Positions 14,163 to 23,800 of a DNA stretch of 64,000 bases are shown here, one piece after another. Origin of the DNA: Azospirillum sp. TSO35-2 (GTDB lineage: Bacteria > Pseudomonadota > Alphaproteobacteria > Azospirillales > Azospirillaceae). Numbering within the stretch: the stretch's first letter is position 1; each line of letters begins with the position of its first letter. The translations under genes and the position numbers were made by a program. Below the pieces are notes generated by a model. That model did no database searches. It saw nothing but the letters and a program-made list of their open reading frames with translations, and was not told where the DNA came from. Location of the stretch: positions 2,966,361-3,030,360 of the forward strand of contig NZ_LGRA01000021.1 in the NCBI RefSeq assembly GCF_003116095.1, written 5' to 3'.

Positions 14163-15229
14163 AAGACCGGGCTGAAGTTGTCGGGCGGCAGGATGCTGTC
14201 GTGGGGCACGGTGCCGACGTTGGCCTTGTCGACGACGAAGATCTTCGGGCCGACATGGCGGACCAATTCCTGCTTCTCCAGCGCGCGCACCGCCTGGTCG
14301 ATGGCGATCCGGCCCTGGATGACCATGGAATCGGCCGGCGCCGCCTGGATGAAGCCGCGCTTGATGCCCTGGTAGACGCCGGGCGTCATGTAGAAGGCGA
14401 TCAGCCCGACCTTGTCCGTCAGCCCGCGTTCGCGCAGCAGGCCCTGCGCCGCTTCGGCGGTCACCGCGGTGCCGGCGATGTATTTGACGTCGGGCGTCGC
14501 CTGCAAGACGTCCTCGACCAAGCGGAGCTGCGCCTCCTTGCCGGTGTCGCCGTAGCGCGGCTCCAGCACCTGGACCGCCGAGCCGGCCACCGCCTCCTGG
14601 AAGCCCTTGTTGGCGGCCTCGACCCAGCCGGCGCCGGCCGGGCCGGGGAACCAGCCGACCTTGACCGGTGGGCTGCCGGCCGGGTGCCTGGCGGCGAGGT
14701 AGCGCCCGGCCTCCGCCCCCATGGTGTGGAAGGACACCAGCGACTTGGCGGTCAGCGCCGGCGAGGAGATGCCGTTGATGACGTCGATCACCGGGATGTT
14801 CTTCTTCGCCAGTTCGGCCACCAGATTGTTCAGGCCGTCGAAGGAGATGGCGCCGATCACCACGGCGTTGGCCCCGCGCGCCACGCAATCCTCGATCTGG
14901 CTGATCTGCTTGTTCAGCTCGGTGTAGCCGCCGGCCTCCACCACGTTGGCCTTGACCCCCAGCCGCTTGGCCTCCTGCACCACGCCGTAGTCGACGCCCA
15001 GCCAATAGGCGTCCTTCATGTGCGGGAAGGAGACGCAGATGTCCCACGCCTTGGCCGCCTTGGGCAGCGGGCTGTAGGTGATGTCCTTCGGCTTGCCGTC
15101 GGCGGAGAAGGCGGGCGTCACCTCCACCGCCGGGTAGGGAAACCAGTCGGCGGCCGAGGCCGGGACGGCGGCGGCAAGGCAGCTTCCAAGAACGGTACCG
15201 GCAACGAGAGCGCGAGCGAGGGCGTTCAT
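14150..15229 (-). CDS. TorT-like periplasmic binding protein of an ABC importer
   Basis: A 359-residue exported protein with a signal peptide cleaved near PASAADWFPYP. The mature part is a type I periplasmic fold (Peripla_BP, ribose-binding class). The segment WDICVSFPHMKDAYWLGVDYGVVQEAKRLG is strongly reminiscent of the TMAO sensor-associated protein TorT. Here, however, it is followed by an ATPase and a permease and has no TorS kinase nearby, so transport is more likely than TMAO sensing. The ATG at 15229 has GGAG 9-10 bases upstream; the frame also has a GTG at 15244. It follows the PxpC gene by 88 bases on the same strand, so it may carry the lactam handled by the PxpABC/biotin enzymes. 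Confidence 0.82.
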   Translation of the reverse strand: MNALARALVAGTVLGSCLAAAVPASAADWFPYPAVEVTPAFSADGKPKDITYSPLPKAAKAWDICVSFPHMKDAYWLGVDYGVVQEAKRLGVKANVVEAGGYTELNKQISQIEDCVARGANAVVIGAISFDGLNNLVAELAKKNIPVIDVINGISSPALTAKSLVSFHTMGAEAGRYLAARHPAGSPPVKVGWFPGPAGAGWVEAANKGFQEAVAGSAVQVLEPRYGDTGKEAQLRLVEDVLQATPDVKYIAGTAVTAEAAQGLLRERGLTDKVGLIAFYMTPGVYQGIKRGFIQAAPADSMVIQGRIAIDQAVRALEKQELVRHVGPKIFVVDKANVGTVPHDSILPPDNFSPVFSVK

Positions 15230-15317
15230 GCGGGTGGTCTCCACGGCATGGGATGGGGCATGGGATGGACGGACGGGGATATCGGGGGGAAGGAGGACGG
15301 GGCGGGCCGACGCCGCC

Positions 15318-16289
15318 TCAGGCCAGCGCCTCCCGCAGGCGGGCCAGCCGCTGCGCCTCGTCGGCGCGGGCCGCCAACGCCTGCTCCATGTCGACCTTGA
15401 CGAAGCGGACGGTGGTGTGCGGCTGCATCTGGCCGATCAGGTCCATGTCGGCGGACACCACCGCGCCCAGCGTGAAATAGCCGCCGCCCGACACGGCGTC
15501 GCGGTGCAGCACGATGGGCTCGGTGCCGCCCGGCACCTGGATCGAGCCGTAGGGATAGCAGGCGTCGACGATGTTGGAGGGGTTGGAGCCGGCGCCGAAC
15601 GGCTGCTCGCGCGGCTCGAAGCTGAAGGGACGGCCGCCGCGGAAGCGATAGCCCATGCGGTCGGCCTCCGGCGCCACCTTCCAGCTGTCCTCGAAGAAGT
15701 TGCGCCCGGCCTCCTCGGTGATCAGGCGCCAGTACAGGCCGGGCAGCACGCGCAGCTCGGCGCTCTTGCCGACCGTGCGGCGCAGCGCCTCGGGCACCTC
15801 GGTGCCGTGCTGGACGGCGCGCGGCGGGCCGAGCGGCACCATGTCGCCGGCCGCCAGCGCCCGGCCGTGATAACCGCCGAGCGCACCGATGATGTAGGTG
15901 GAGCGGCTGCCCAGCGCCGGCGGGGTGTCGATGCCGCCGGAGATCGCGATGTAGGCACGGGCGCCGCCCTTCAGGTAATCGAAGGACAGCACCTGTCCGG
16001 CGCGCACCGGGAAGGCGGTCCAGGCCGGGTGCGGTTCGCCGTCGACGCGGGCCGGCAGGTCGGCGCCGGTGACGGCGACGGTGGCGTCCACCTCGAACTC
16101 GAGCTGCGGGCCCATGAACACCGCCTCCAGCGCGGCGGCGCCCTCCGGGTTGCCGACCAGCAGGTTGGCGGCGCGCAGCGCGTAGCGGTCCATCGCCCCC
16201 GACATCGGGATGCCGAGATGGAAATAGCCGGGCCGGCCGAGATCCTGGACCGTCGTCAGCAGGCCGGGGTTGAGAACCTTAAACGCCAT
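15318..16289 (-). CDS. pxpC: 5-oxoprolinase subunit C / AHS2-type biotin-dependent carboxyltransferase domain protein
   Basis: A 323-residue protein of the KipA/YbgK (AHS2) family, recognised from LLTTVQDLGRPGYFHLGIPMSGAMD and the GYRFRGGRPFSFEPREQPFG segment. With PxpA and PxpB this family forms the prokaryotic ATP-dependent 5-oxoprolinase, which opens 5-oxoproline to glutamate. The same fold is the carboxyltransferase half of urea carboxylase. Its start overlaps the PxpB 3' end by 11 bases. The presence of biotin carboxylase and carrier genes directly upstream raises the possibility that this version is a true biotin-dependent carboxylase. Its substrate cannot be set from sequence. Confidence 0.88.
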   Translation of the reverse strand: MAFKVLNPGLLTTVQDLGRPGYFHLGIPMSGAMDRYALRAANLLVGNPEGAAALEAVFMGPQLEFEVDATVAVTGADLPARVDGEPHPAWTAFPVRAGQVLSFDYLKGGARAYIAISGGIDTPPALGSRSTYIIGALGGYHGRALAAGDMVPLGPPRAVQHGTEVPEALRRTVGKSAELRVLPGLYWRLITEEAGRNFFEDSWKVAPEADRMGYRFRGGRPFSFEPREQPFGAGSNPSNIVDACYPYGSIQVPGGTEPIVLHRDAVSGGGYFTLGAVVSADMDLIGQMQPHTTVRFVKVDMEQALAARADEAQRLARLREALA

Positions 16290-17154
16290 GGAGGGTCTCC
16301 ATCAGCCGCTGGTTGGTGCCGTCGATGTCCGCGTTGAAGCCGTCGAGGTCGAAGGTGACCTTGCGGATGCGCGGCTCATACCGGTTGGCCGCGACATCGG
16401 CGGTGATGGCGTCGTATTCCTCGCGGTCGATCGGCTTCCATTTCACGATGTCGCCCGGCCGGAAGAACACCATGAACTCGTGCAGATAGGAGACCTTCTG
16501 GGTCGGGTCGTAGATCGGCATCGGCGTGATGCCGAACATCTGGTAGCCGCCGGCCCCGCGCACCGAATAGACGCAGCCGAAGCAGCCGCCATGGCCAATG
16601 GTGTGCTTGGGCGTGTCGGTGCGCGGGCGCAGGTATTTCGGCACCTGGATCTGCCGCGACCGCTCGACCAGCTGGTAGAGGAAGGGCAGCCCGGCGACGA
16701 ACCCGACCATCGACACGAACCAGGGCGCGGCGTGGTGGGCGTGGATGAACTGTTCCACCGTGTCGTAGCCGTTCATCCGCGCGGCATACTCCAGGTCGGT
16801 GCTCTGCGGATCCTGGTGCCGCTCGCGGAAGCGCATCAGCGTCTCGGTGGTCCAGGGATCGCGGTAGAAGACCGGGACCTCGATGATGCGGGTGTCGAGC
16901 CGCTTGTCGGCCTTCTCCGCCGCCTGTTCGAGCGACTGCAGCCGGCTCATCAGGGCATCGGGGGCGATGCGGTCGGGGTCGAACTTGATCTGGAAACTGC
17001 CGTTGGCCGGGCAGATCTCGGTGATGCCCTCGATCCGCGCGGCACGCACCGCGTTGGTGATCGACATGCTCTTGAAGAAGGCTTCGAGCGACATCTCCTC
17101 GTCCATTTCGACGAAGATGTGCTCGTCGCCACCGTAGGAATAGCGGGTGTGCAT
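16279..17154 (-). CDS. pxpB: 5-oxoprolinase subunit B / AHS1-type protein
   Basis: A 291-residue protein of the KipI/YbgJ (AHS1) family. The C-terminal two thirds carry the family signature: GFVAGLPFLYQLVE, then RIDTP-like RTDTPKHTIGHGGCFGCVYS, and GYQMFGITPMPIYDP. The first about 95 residues form an extra N-terminal domain (MHTRYSYGGDEHIFVEMDEE) that makes it longer than E. coli PxpB (about 218 residues). It works together with PxpC as the heteromeric lactam-opening or carboxyltransferase core. It begins 9 bases after the biotin carboxylase gene ends and overlaps pxpC, so it is part of one transcript. Confidence 0.87.
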   Translation of the reverse strand: MHTRYSYGGDEHIFVEMDEEMSLEAFFKSMSITNAVRAARIEGITEICPANGSFQIKFDPDRIAPDALMSRLQSLEQAAEKADKRLDTRIIEVPVFYRDPWTTETLMRFRERHQDPQSTDLEYAARMNGYDTVEQFIHAHHAAPWFVSMVGFVAGLPFLYQLVERSRQIQVPKYLRPRTDTPKHTIGHGGCFGCVYSVRGAGGYQMFGITPMPIYDPTQKVSYLHEFMVFFRPGDIVKWKPIDREEYDAITADVAANRYEPRIRKVTFDLDGFNADIDGTNQRLMETLHGV

Positions 17155-17163
17155 CCGGTGCTC

Positions 17164-18543
17164 CTATTGCGCGGCCTTCGGGGGATGGAATGCGGGGTTC
17201 CCGGCGAGCCAGCCTTCCAGGAACCGGGTGTGCGCCTTGCCCGCCCGGACATCCGGATCGGCGGCCAGCGCCTTGTGCAGCGCCACCGTGGTCTTGACGC
17301 CGGTGACGCTGAAGCGCTCCAGCGCCGCGGCAAGGCGGTCGATCGCCTCGGCACGGGTCGCGCCATGGACGATCAGCTTGCCGAGCAGCGAATCGTAGAA
17401 GGGCGGCACCGTGTAGCCCTCGTAGATCATGCCGTCGAAGCGCACCGCCGGATCCAGCGGCACGGCCAGCGTCTCGATGGTGCCGGGGCTGGGTCGGAAA
17501 TCCGCGGCCGGATCCTCGGCGTTGATGCGCACCTCGATGGCGTGGCCGGTCCGCGTCACCTGGTCCTGGGTGACGGGCAGCGGCTCGCCGCCGGCGATGC
17601 GGATCATCGTCGCCACCAGATCGATGCCGGTGATCATCTCGGTCACCGGATGCTCGACCTGGATGCGGGTGTTCATCTCGATGAAGTAGAAGGCGCCGCT
17701 CGCCTCGTCGTAGAGATACTCCAGCGTGCCGGCGCCGCGGTAGCCGACGCTCTCGGCCAGCGCCACCGCCGAGGCGCACAGCCGCGCCCGGGTGGCATCG
17801 TCGAGGCAGGCGGCCGGCGCCTCCTCCCACACCTTCTGGCGGCGGCGCTGGAGCGAGCATTCGCGCTCGAAGCAATGGACCGCCCGCGTCCCGTCGCCGA
17901 GAATCTGCACCTCGATGTGGCGGGCGTTCTCGATGACCCGTTCCAGGTAGAGGCCGCCGTCGCCGAAGGCGGCCTGGGCCTCCGACTGGGCCTGCGGGGC
18001 GAGGCGGCGCAGCTCGTCGGGGGTGTCGGCGATGCGGATGCCGCGCCCGCCGCCGCCGGCCGCCGCCTTGATCATCACCGGGTAGCCGATGGCCTCGGCC
18101 GCGGCGAGCGCCGCTTCGACATCGGCGACGCGCCCCTGCGAGCCGGGCACCACCGGCACGCCGGCGGCGATGGCGGCGTCGCGGGCGGCGGCCTTGTCGC
18201 CCATGCGGCGGATGGTGTCGGCCTTGGGCCCGACGAAGACCAGCCCGAACGCCTCGACCATTTCGGCGAACTCGGCGTTCTCGGCCAGGAAGCCGTAGCC
18301 GGGATGGACGGCGTCGCAGCCGGCCTCCCGCGCCGCGGCGACCAGCCCGGCGGCGTTGAGGTAGGAGTGGCGGGCGGCCGGGCGGCCGACGCAGACCGCC
18401 GCATCGGCCAGTTTCACCGCCAGCATGTCGCGGTCGGCTTCGGAATAGGCCTGGACGGTTTCGATGCCCAGGCTCTTGGCGGCGCGGATGATCCGCACCG
18501 CGATCTCGCCGCGGTTGGCGACGAACAGGCGCCGGATCGCCAT
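17164..18543 (-). CDS. accC: Biotin carboxylase (AccC-type)
   Basis: A 459-residue ATP-grasp enzyme that carboxylates the biotin of a carrier protein using bicarbonate and ATP. Seen are the N-terminal FVANRGEIAVRIIRAAKSLG, the glycine-rich ATP loop AAAGGGGRGIRI, the metal-binding and catalytic region FIEMNTRIQVEHPVTEMITG, and the C-terminal domain. It lies 4 bases after the carrier gene and 9 bases before pxpB. That context suggests a dedicated carboxylase for a lactam or urea-like substrate rather than housekeeping fatty-acid synthesis. The gene symbol reflects family only. Confidence 0.9.
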   Translation of the reverse strand: MAIRRLFVANRGEIAVRIIRAAKSLGIETVQAYSEADRDMLAVKLADAAVCVGRPAARHSYLNAAGLVAAAREAGCDAVHPGYGFLAENAEFAEMVEAFGLVFVGPKADTIRRMGDKAAARDAAIAAGVPVVPGSQGRVADVEAALAAAEAIGYPVMIKAAAGGGGRGIRIADTPDELRRLAPQAQSEAQAAFGDGGLYLERVIENARHIEVQILGDGTRAVHCFERECSLQRRRQKVWEEAPAACLDDATRARLCASAVALAESVGYRGAGTLEYLYDEASGAFYFIEMNTRIQVEHPVTEMITGIDLVATMIRIAGGEPLPVTQDQVTRTGHAIEVRINAEDPAADFRPSPGTIETLAVPLDPAVRFDGMIYEGYTVPPFYDSLLGKLIVHGATRAEAIDRLAAALERFSVTGVKTTVALHKALAADPDVRAGKAHTRFLEGWLAGNPAFHPPKAAQ

Positions 18544-18547
18544 CGCC

Positions 18548-18784
18548 TCAGCCTTCCAGCTCGACGAGCACCGCGCCGGCCATCACCGGCTCCTCGTCCT
18601 CCACCGCGAAGCTCACGATGGTCCCGGCGACGTCGGCCCGGATCTCGTTGAAGCTCTTCATGACCTCGACCAGACCGATGACGTCGCCCGGCTCCACCCG
18701 GTCGCCAACCTCCTTGAAGGGCGGCTGGTCGGGGGCGGGGCGCCGGTAGAAGGAGCCGGGCAGGGGAGAGCGGATCTCGGGCAT
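18548..18784 (-). CDS. accB: Small biotin carboxyl carrier protein (AccB/biotinyl-lipoyl domain)
   Basis: A 78-residue carrier containing little more than one biotinyl domain. The biotin-accepting Lys43 is in the motif EVMKSFNEI. Typical AccB is about 150 residues, with an N-terminal extension that is absent here. An in-frame extension to 18862 exists but looks random, and the ATG at 18784 starts the domain cleanly (MPEIRSPLPGSFYRRP). It is positioned directly before accC, and the two presumably serve the PxpB/PxpC pair downstream. Confidence 0.88.
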   Translation of the reverse strand: MPEIRSPLPGSFYRRPAPDQPPFKEVGDRVEPGDVIGLVEVMKSFNEIRADVAGTIVSFAVEDEEPVMAGAVLVELEG

Positions 18785-18845
18785 GGACACAATCCTTCTT
18801 GAACGGGCCCTTCTTGAACGGGCCGTCTGGGGCGTGAGGAGGAAA

Positions 18846-19619
18846 TCAGGTCGGTTGCGCAACGAGATCGGCGGCCGCGACGATGCGGAGGCCGTCCTTC
18901 AGCAGGGCGCCGCGCACCGCGGTGCCGATCGCCAGCGCCCCCGGCGTGTCGGAATGGAAGCAGATCGAGTCGAAGGCGATGTCGATGTCGTCACCCTCCA
19001 CCGTGCGGACCTTGCCGTCGCGGCAGGCGCGGACGCACTTGTCGGCAACCTCCGCCGGGTCGAGCGGGCGCATGCGGCGGGCGAAGACGATGGAGCCGCT
19101 GCGGTCATAGTCGCGGTCGGCGTAGAATTCGCGGATCACCGGCAGGCCGGCGGCCTCGGCGACGGCGCAGGTCTTCGAGACGTCCATGCAGAACAGCAGC
19201 GTGTCCGGGCTGGACTTCAGCAGCGCCTCCACCATCAGGCGCGACAGCGTCTCGTCCTTGGCCGCTTCCATGTAGAGGGCGCCGTGCGGCTTGACGTGTT
19301 GCAGGCGGGTGCCGTGCCGGCGGGCGAACTCGCGCAGCGCGCCGACCTGATAGAGGATGTCGTTCACCAGCTCGTCGGGCTTGGCCTGGATGACGCGGCG
19401 GCCGAAGCCCTGGAGGTCGCGGTAGCCGGGATGGGCGCCGAGCGCCACGCCGCGTTCCACGCCCAGCCGCACCACGCGGTCCATCAGGTTGGGATCGCCC
19501 GCGTGGAAGCCGGTGGCGACGTTGGCCGAGCTGATGAGGTCCATCAGCGCGTCGTCGGAGGCCTCGCCGAGAGTCCACTGGCCGTAGCCCTCGCCGAGGT
19601 CACAGTTGAGATCGACCAT
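18846..19619 (-). CDS. pxpA: 5-oxoprolinase subunit A (LamB/YcsF family)
   Basis: A 257-residue cytosolic protein of the LamB/YcsF family, recognised by the start [12 protein letters not shown], the segments [14 protein letters not shown] and [15 protein letters not shown], and [10 protein letters not shown]. With PxpB and PxpC it makes the ATP-dependent 5-oxoprolinase. It is first in the minus-strand cluster that continues with biotin carrier, biotin carboxylase, pxpB, pxpC and an ABC importer. The ATG at 19619 gives the conserved N-terminus; the frame continues to 19724 without homology-like sequence. A LysR gene is divergent 281 bases away, with an AT-rich inverted repeat midway. Confidence 0.92.
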   Translation of the reverse strand: MVDLNCDLGEGYGQWTLGEASDDALMDLISSANVATGFHAGDPNLMDRVVRLGVERGVALGAHPGYRDLQGFGRRVIQAKPDELVNDILYQVGALREFARRHGTRLQHVKPHGALYMEAAKDETLSRLMVEALLKSSPDTLLFCMDVSKTCAVAEAAGLPVIREFYADRDYDRSGSIVFARRMRPLDPAEVADKCVRACRDGKVRTVEGDDIDIAFDSICFHSDTPGALAIGTAVRGALLKDGLRIVAAADLVAQPT

Positions 19620-19761
19620 TGTGCGAGCCAACGCCTTACTCCCTTGCTTGTCTTTGGGGCCGGGCCGCCGCCCGGATGATTTTCGGAATGGCTGCCTTGC
19701 CATATGAGCGTATGTCGTTTCCAAATCTTTGCAATTTCTAACTTTTGAGATTGCATTATCG

Positions 19762-19780
19762 ATTTTTCAGATGGAAAAAT
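19762..19780. promoter_or_regulatory. AT-rich inverted repeat, candidate LysR-type operator
   Basis: ATTTTTC-AGATG-GAAAAAT, a perfect 7-bp inverted repeat with a 5-base centre. It fits a LysR T-N11-A box and sits midway between the divergent pxpA (19619) and lysR (19901) starts, in an AT-rich stretch (about 19690-19800) unlike the surrounding DNA. Confidence 0.5.
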
Positions 19781-19900
19781 ATGCCTGGAATGAAGGCAAA
19801 GCAGGGGTTTCAGCGGGGGTAAAGCCGGTGCCAGCCTGCCCACAAAACCGGCATTTTCGGATTACCAGATAATGCGACACGACAAAACCCAGGGGGTGGC

Positions 19901-20812
19901 GTGCTGAACTTTCGCCATGTGAAATATTTCGTCGCCACCGCCAATCTCGGGCAGGTGTCGCGCGCCGCGCGGGAGCTGTCGATTTCGCAGTCGGCGATCA
20001 CCTCGGCCATCAAGGAACTGGAGGCCGAGGTGGGCGGGCGCCTGTTCGTCCGGACGGCGCAGGGGATGGAGCTGACCGACACCGGACGCCGCTTCCTCGC
20101 CGCCAGCCACCGCATCATGGCGAGCGTGGAGGAGGCCCTGCATCCCGCCGACACCGGGGCCGAGATCGCCGGCAGCCTGTCGATCGGCGCCAGCTACACC
20201 GTGCTCGGCTATTTCCTGCCGCAGCATCTGGAGCGGCTGGAGCGGCGCTACCCCAATCTGCGCATCCACATCCACGAACTGACGCGCGAGATGATCGAGG
20301 ACAATCTGATCACCGGCCGGCTCGACATGGCGGTGGTCCTGACGTCGAACATCAGCAACCCGGAACTGACGACCGAAACGCTGATCGGCAGCCAGCGGCG
20401 GCTGTGGGTGCCCGCCGGGCACCGATTGCTGGAACTCGATTCCGTCGGATTGCAGGATGTGGCCGAACACCCCTACATCATGCTGACGGTCGACGAGGCC
20501 GCCCATTGGACGACCCGCTACTGGAGCGCCTCGCCCTTCCGCCCCAACGTCCGGCTGCGCACCTCGTCGATCGAGGCGGTGCGCTCCACCGTCGCCAACG
20601 GCCAGGGGGTGACCATCCTCTCCGACATGGTCTACCGGCCATGGTCGCTGGAGGGAAAGCGCATCGAGACGATCATCATGCGCGAACGGGTGCCGGCGAT
20701 GGATGTCGGCCTTGCCTGGCGCCAGGGCGTGGAACTGACGCCGGCCATGCGCCTGTTCCGCACCCATTTCAGCGAGGTCTATCAAACCCCGCAGAGCCGC
20801 ATGCCGCGGTGA
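19901..20812 (+). CDS. LysR-family transcriptional regulator, divergent to the pxp cluster
   Basis: A 303-residue regulator. The N-terminal HTH (residues 3-62) includes ARELSISQSAITSAIKELEAEVGGRLFVRTAQGMELTDTGRRFL. The C-terminal effector domain (about 90-295) includes GSLSIGASYTVLGYFLPQHL. Translation starts at GTG 19901 with AGGGGGTGG just upstream. It is divergent from pxpA and, by the usual LysR arrangement, likely controls the pxp/biotin/ABC cluster in response to a pathway metabolite. It ends 84 bases from the convergent RND pump gene. Confidence 0.88.
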   Translation: MLNFRHVKYFVATANLGQVSRAARELSISQSAITSAIKELEAEVGGRLFVRTAQGMELTDTGRRFLAASHRIMASVEEALHPADTGAEIAGSLSIGASYTVLGYFLPQHLERLERRYPNLRIHIHELTREMIEDNLITGRLDMAVVLTSNISNPELTTETLIGSQRRLWVPAGHRLLELDSVGLQDVAEHPYIMLTVDEAAHWTTRYWSASPFRPNVRLRTSSIEAVRSTVANGQGVTILSDMVYRPWSLEGKRIETIIMRERVPAMDVGLAWRQGVELTPAMRLFRTHFSEVYQTPQSRMPR

Positions 20813-20835
20813 CCGCGCTGCCATAAACGCCGCGC

Positions 20836-20866
20836 GGCCCCGGCCTGCAGCACGCAGACCGGGGCC
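20836..20866. terminator. GC-rich hairpin between convergent LysR and RND genes
   Basis: GGCCCCGG (20836-20843) pairs with CCGGGGCC (20859-20866) around a 15-base loop. It sits in the 84-base gap between convergent genes and could stop transcription from both sides. There is no strong T-run, so termination may be weak or factor-assisted. Confidence 0.45.
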
Positions 20867-20896
20867 GGGGCAACGGAACCGCTCTAGCGGCGCCGC

Positions 20897-23800
20897 TCAG
20901 GGGTGGGAGACCGCTCCGGCGGTCCGGCCCGCGCCCTCTCCGGCGCCCACCCGGTCCGTCCGCCGCCCGGCTCCGGCCATGCGGCGCAGCAGGACGTAGA
21001 AGACCGGGGTCAGGATCAGGCCGAACAGGGTGACGCCGATCATGCCGGCGAACACCGCGACGCCCATGGCGTGGCGCATCTCGGCACCGGCGCCGACCGA
21101 GGTCACCAGCGGCACCACGCCCATGATGAAGGCGATGGAGGTCATCAGGATCGGCCGCAAGCGCAGGCGGCTGGCCTCGATGGCGGCCTGGACGGTGCTG
21201 CGGCCCTCCTCCTCCAGTTCGCGGGCGAACTCGACGATCAGGATGGCGTTCTTCGCCGACAGGCCGACCAGCACCATGAAGCCGATCTGGGTGAAGATGT
21301 TGTTGTCGCCGCCGGTGATCCACACGCCGGCCAGCGCCGACATCAGGCTCATCGGCACGATCATCAGGATGGCCAGCGGCAGGGTCAGGCTTTCGTACTG
21401 CGCCGCCAGCACCAGGAACACCAGCAGGATGCTGATCGGGAACACCCACAGCGCCGAGTTGCCGGCCAGGATCTGCTGGTAGGTCAGGTCGGTCCATTCG
21501 AACCGCACGCCGCGCGGCAGCGTCTCCGCCGCGATGCGCTCGGCCGCCGCCTGGGCCTGACCGGAGGAGAAGCCCGGCGCCGGCCCGCCGTTGATGTCGG
21601 CCGCCGTGTAGCCGTTGTAGCGCACCACCATCTCCGGCCCATAGCTGGGCGACACCCGGACCAGCGAGGACAGCGGCACCATGTCGCCGCGGTCGTTGCG
21701 GGTCTTCAGCAGGCCGATGTCGCCGGACTCCGCCCGGAACGGGGCGTCGGCCTGCACCCGCACCTGGTAGACGCGGCCGAAGCTGTTGAAGTCGTTGACG
21801 TAGAGCGAACCCAGATAGATCTGCATGGTGTTGAACACATCGCCGACCGACACGCCCTGCTGCTTGGCCTTCACGCGGTCGAGATCGACGTCGAGCTGCG
21901 GCACGTTGATCTGGTAGCTGGAGAAGGTCGGTCCCAGCTCCGGCGTCTGCATCGCCTTTTTGACGAAGGCGCCGACCGCCGCGTTCAACGCCTCGTAGCC
22001 GAGGGCGCCACGGTCCTCCACCTGCATCTTGAAGCCGCCCAGCGTGCCGAGCCCCATCACCGGCGGCGGCGGGAAGATGGCGACGAAGGCTTCCTTCAGG
22101 CCGGCGTAGCGCTTTTGCAGGTCGCCGGCGATGGCGGCGGCCGACAGGCTGGCATCGCCGCGCTCGGCGAAGGGCTTCAGCGTGACGAAGACGATGCCGG
22201 CGCTGGAGCTGTTGGTGAAGCCGTTGACCGACAGGCCGGGGAAGGCGACGGCGCTCTGCACGCCGGGACGCTTCAGGGCGATGTCGGTCATCTCGCGGAT
22301 CACCGCCTCGGTGCGGTCGAGCGAGGCGCCGTTGGGCAACTGGGCGAAGCTGATCAGGTACTCCTTGTCCTGGGCCGGGACGAAGCCCATCGGCACCGCG
22401 CGGCCGAGCAGCACGGTCACCGCCAGCAGCAGCACATAGACCAGCATCATCAGGCCCTTGTGCCGCACCACCCCGCCGACGCCGCGGCCATAGCCGGAGG
22501 ACGCGCGGTTGAACACCCGGTTGAACAGGCGGAAGAAGCCGCCGAACACCCGGTTCATCCCGCGGGTCAGCCAGTCCTGCGGCTGGTCATGGCCGCGCAG
22601 CAGCACCGCCGACAGCGCCGGCGACAGGGTCAGCGAGTTGAAGGCGGAGATCACGGTGGAAATCGCGATGGTCATCGCGAACTGCTTGTAGAACTCGCCC
22701 GACAGGCCGGTCATCGCCGCCAGCGGCACGAAGACGGCGACCAGGGTCAGGGCGATGGCGATGATCGGGCCGCTGACCTCGCGCATCGCCTTGTAGGTCG
22801 CTTCCTTGGCCGACAGGCCGGACTCGATGTTGCGCTCGACGTTCTCGACCACGACGATGGCGTCGTCGACGACGATGCCGATGGCCAGCACCATGCCGAA
22901 CAGCGACAGCGCGTTGATCGAATAGCCCAGCAGCAGCATCAGGGAGAAGGTGCCGACGATCGACACCGGCACCGCCAGCAGCGGGATGATCGACGCCCGC
23001 CAGGTCTGCAGGAAGACGATCACCACCAGCACCACCAGCGCGATGGCCTCCAGCAGGGTGTGGATCACCGCCTCGATGCTCGACCGCACGAACTGGGTGG
23101 GGTCGTAGACGATGCTGAAATCCACGCCTTCCGGCATGTCGGCCTTCAGCTCGGCCATGGTGGCGCGCACCTGGTCGGAGATCGCCAGCGCGTTGGCGCC
23201 GGGGGCCTGGTTGATCGCCATCGCCACCGCCGACCGGTTGTCGAGCAGCGAGCGCAGGCCGTATTGCGACGCGGCCAGTTCGACGCGGGCGACGTCGCGC
23301 AGGTGGGTGACGCCGCCGTCCTTGCCGACCTTCAGGATGATGTCGGCGAACTCGTCGACCGTCTTCAGCCGGCCCTTGGCGTTGATCGACAGTTGCAGCG
23401 GCGTGTCGGGCGAGCTGGGCGAGGCACCGATGACGCCGGCCGCGACCTGGACGTTCTGCTCGCGGATCGCCGCGACGACGTCGGGGGCGGTCAGGCCGCG
23501 CTCCGCCACCTTGTTGGGGTCGAGCCAGACGCGCATCGAATAGTCGCCGGCACCCCAGACCTGCACCTCGCCGACGCCCTGGATGCGGCTCAGCCGGTCC
23601 TTGACGTTCAGGATGGCGTAGTTGCGCAGGTAGGTCATGTCGTAGCGGTCGTTCGGCGACAGCAGATGCACGACCATGGTCAGGGTGGGCGAGCTTTTGA
23701 CCGTGGTCACGCCCAGCCGCTGCACATCCTCCGGCAGGCGGGGCAGCGCTTGCGAGACACGGTTCTGCACCAGCTGCTGTGCCTTGTCCGGGTCGGTGCC

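Noticed and set aside
14150-15229. TMAO-sensing TorT with a TorS/TorR system
   Set aside because: No torS, torR or TMAO reductase genes are nearby, while ABC ATPase and permease genes follow directly.
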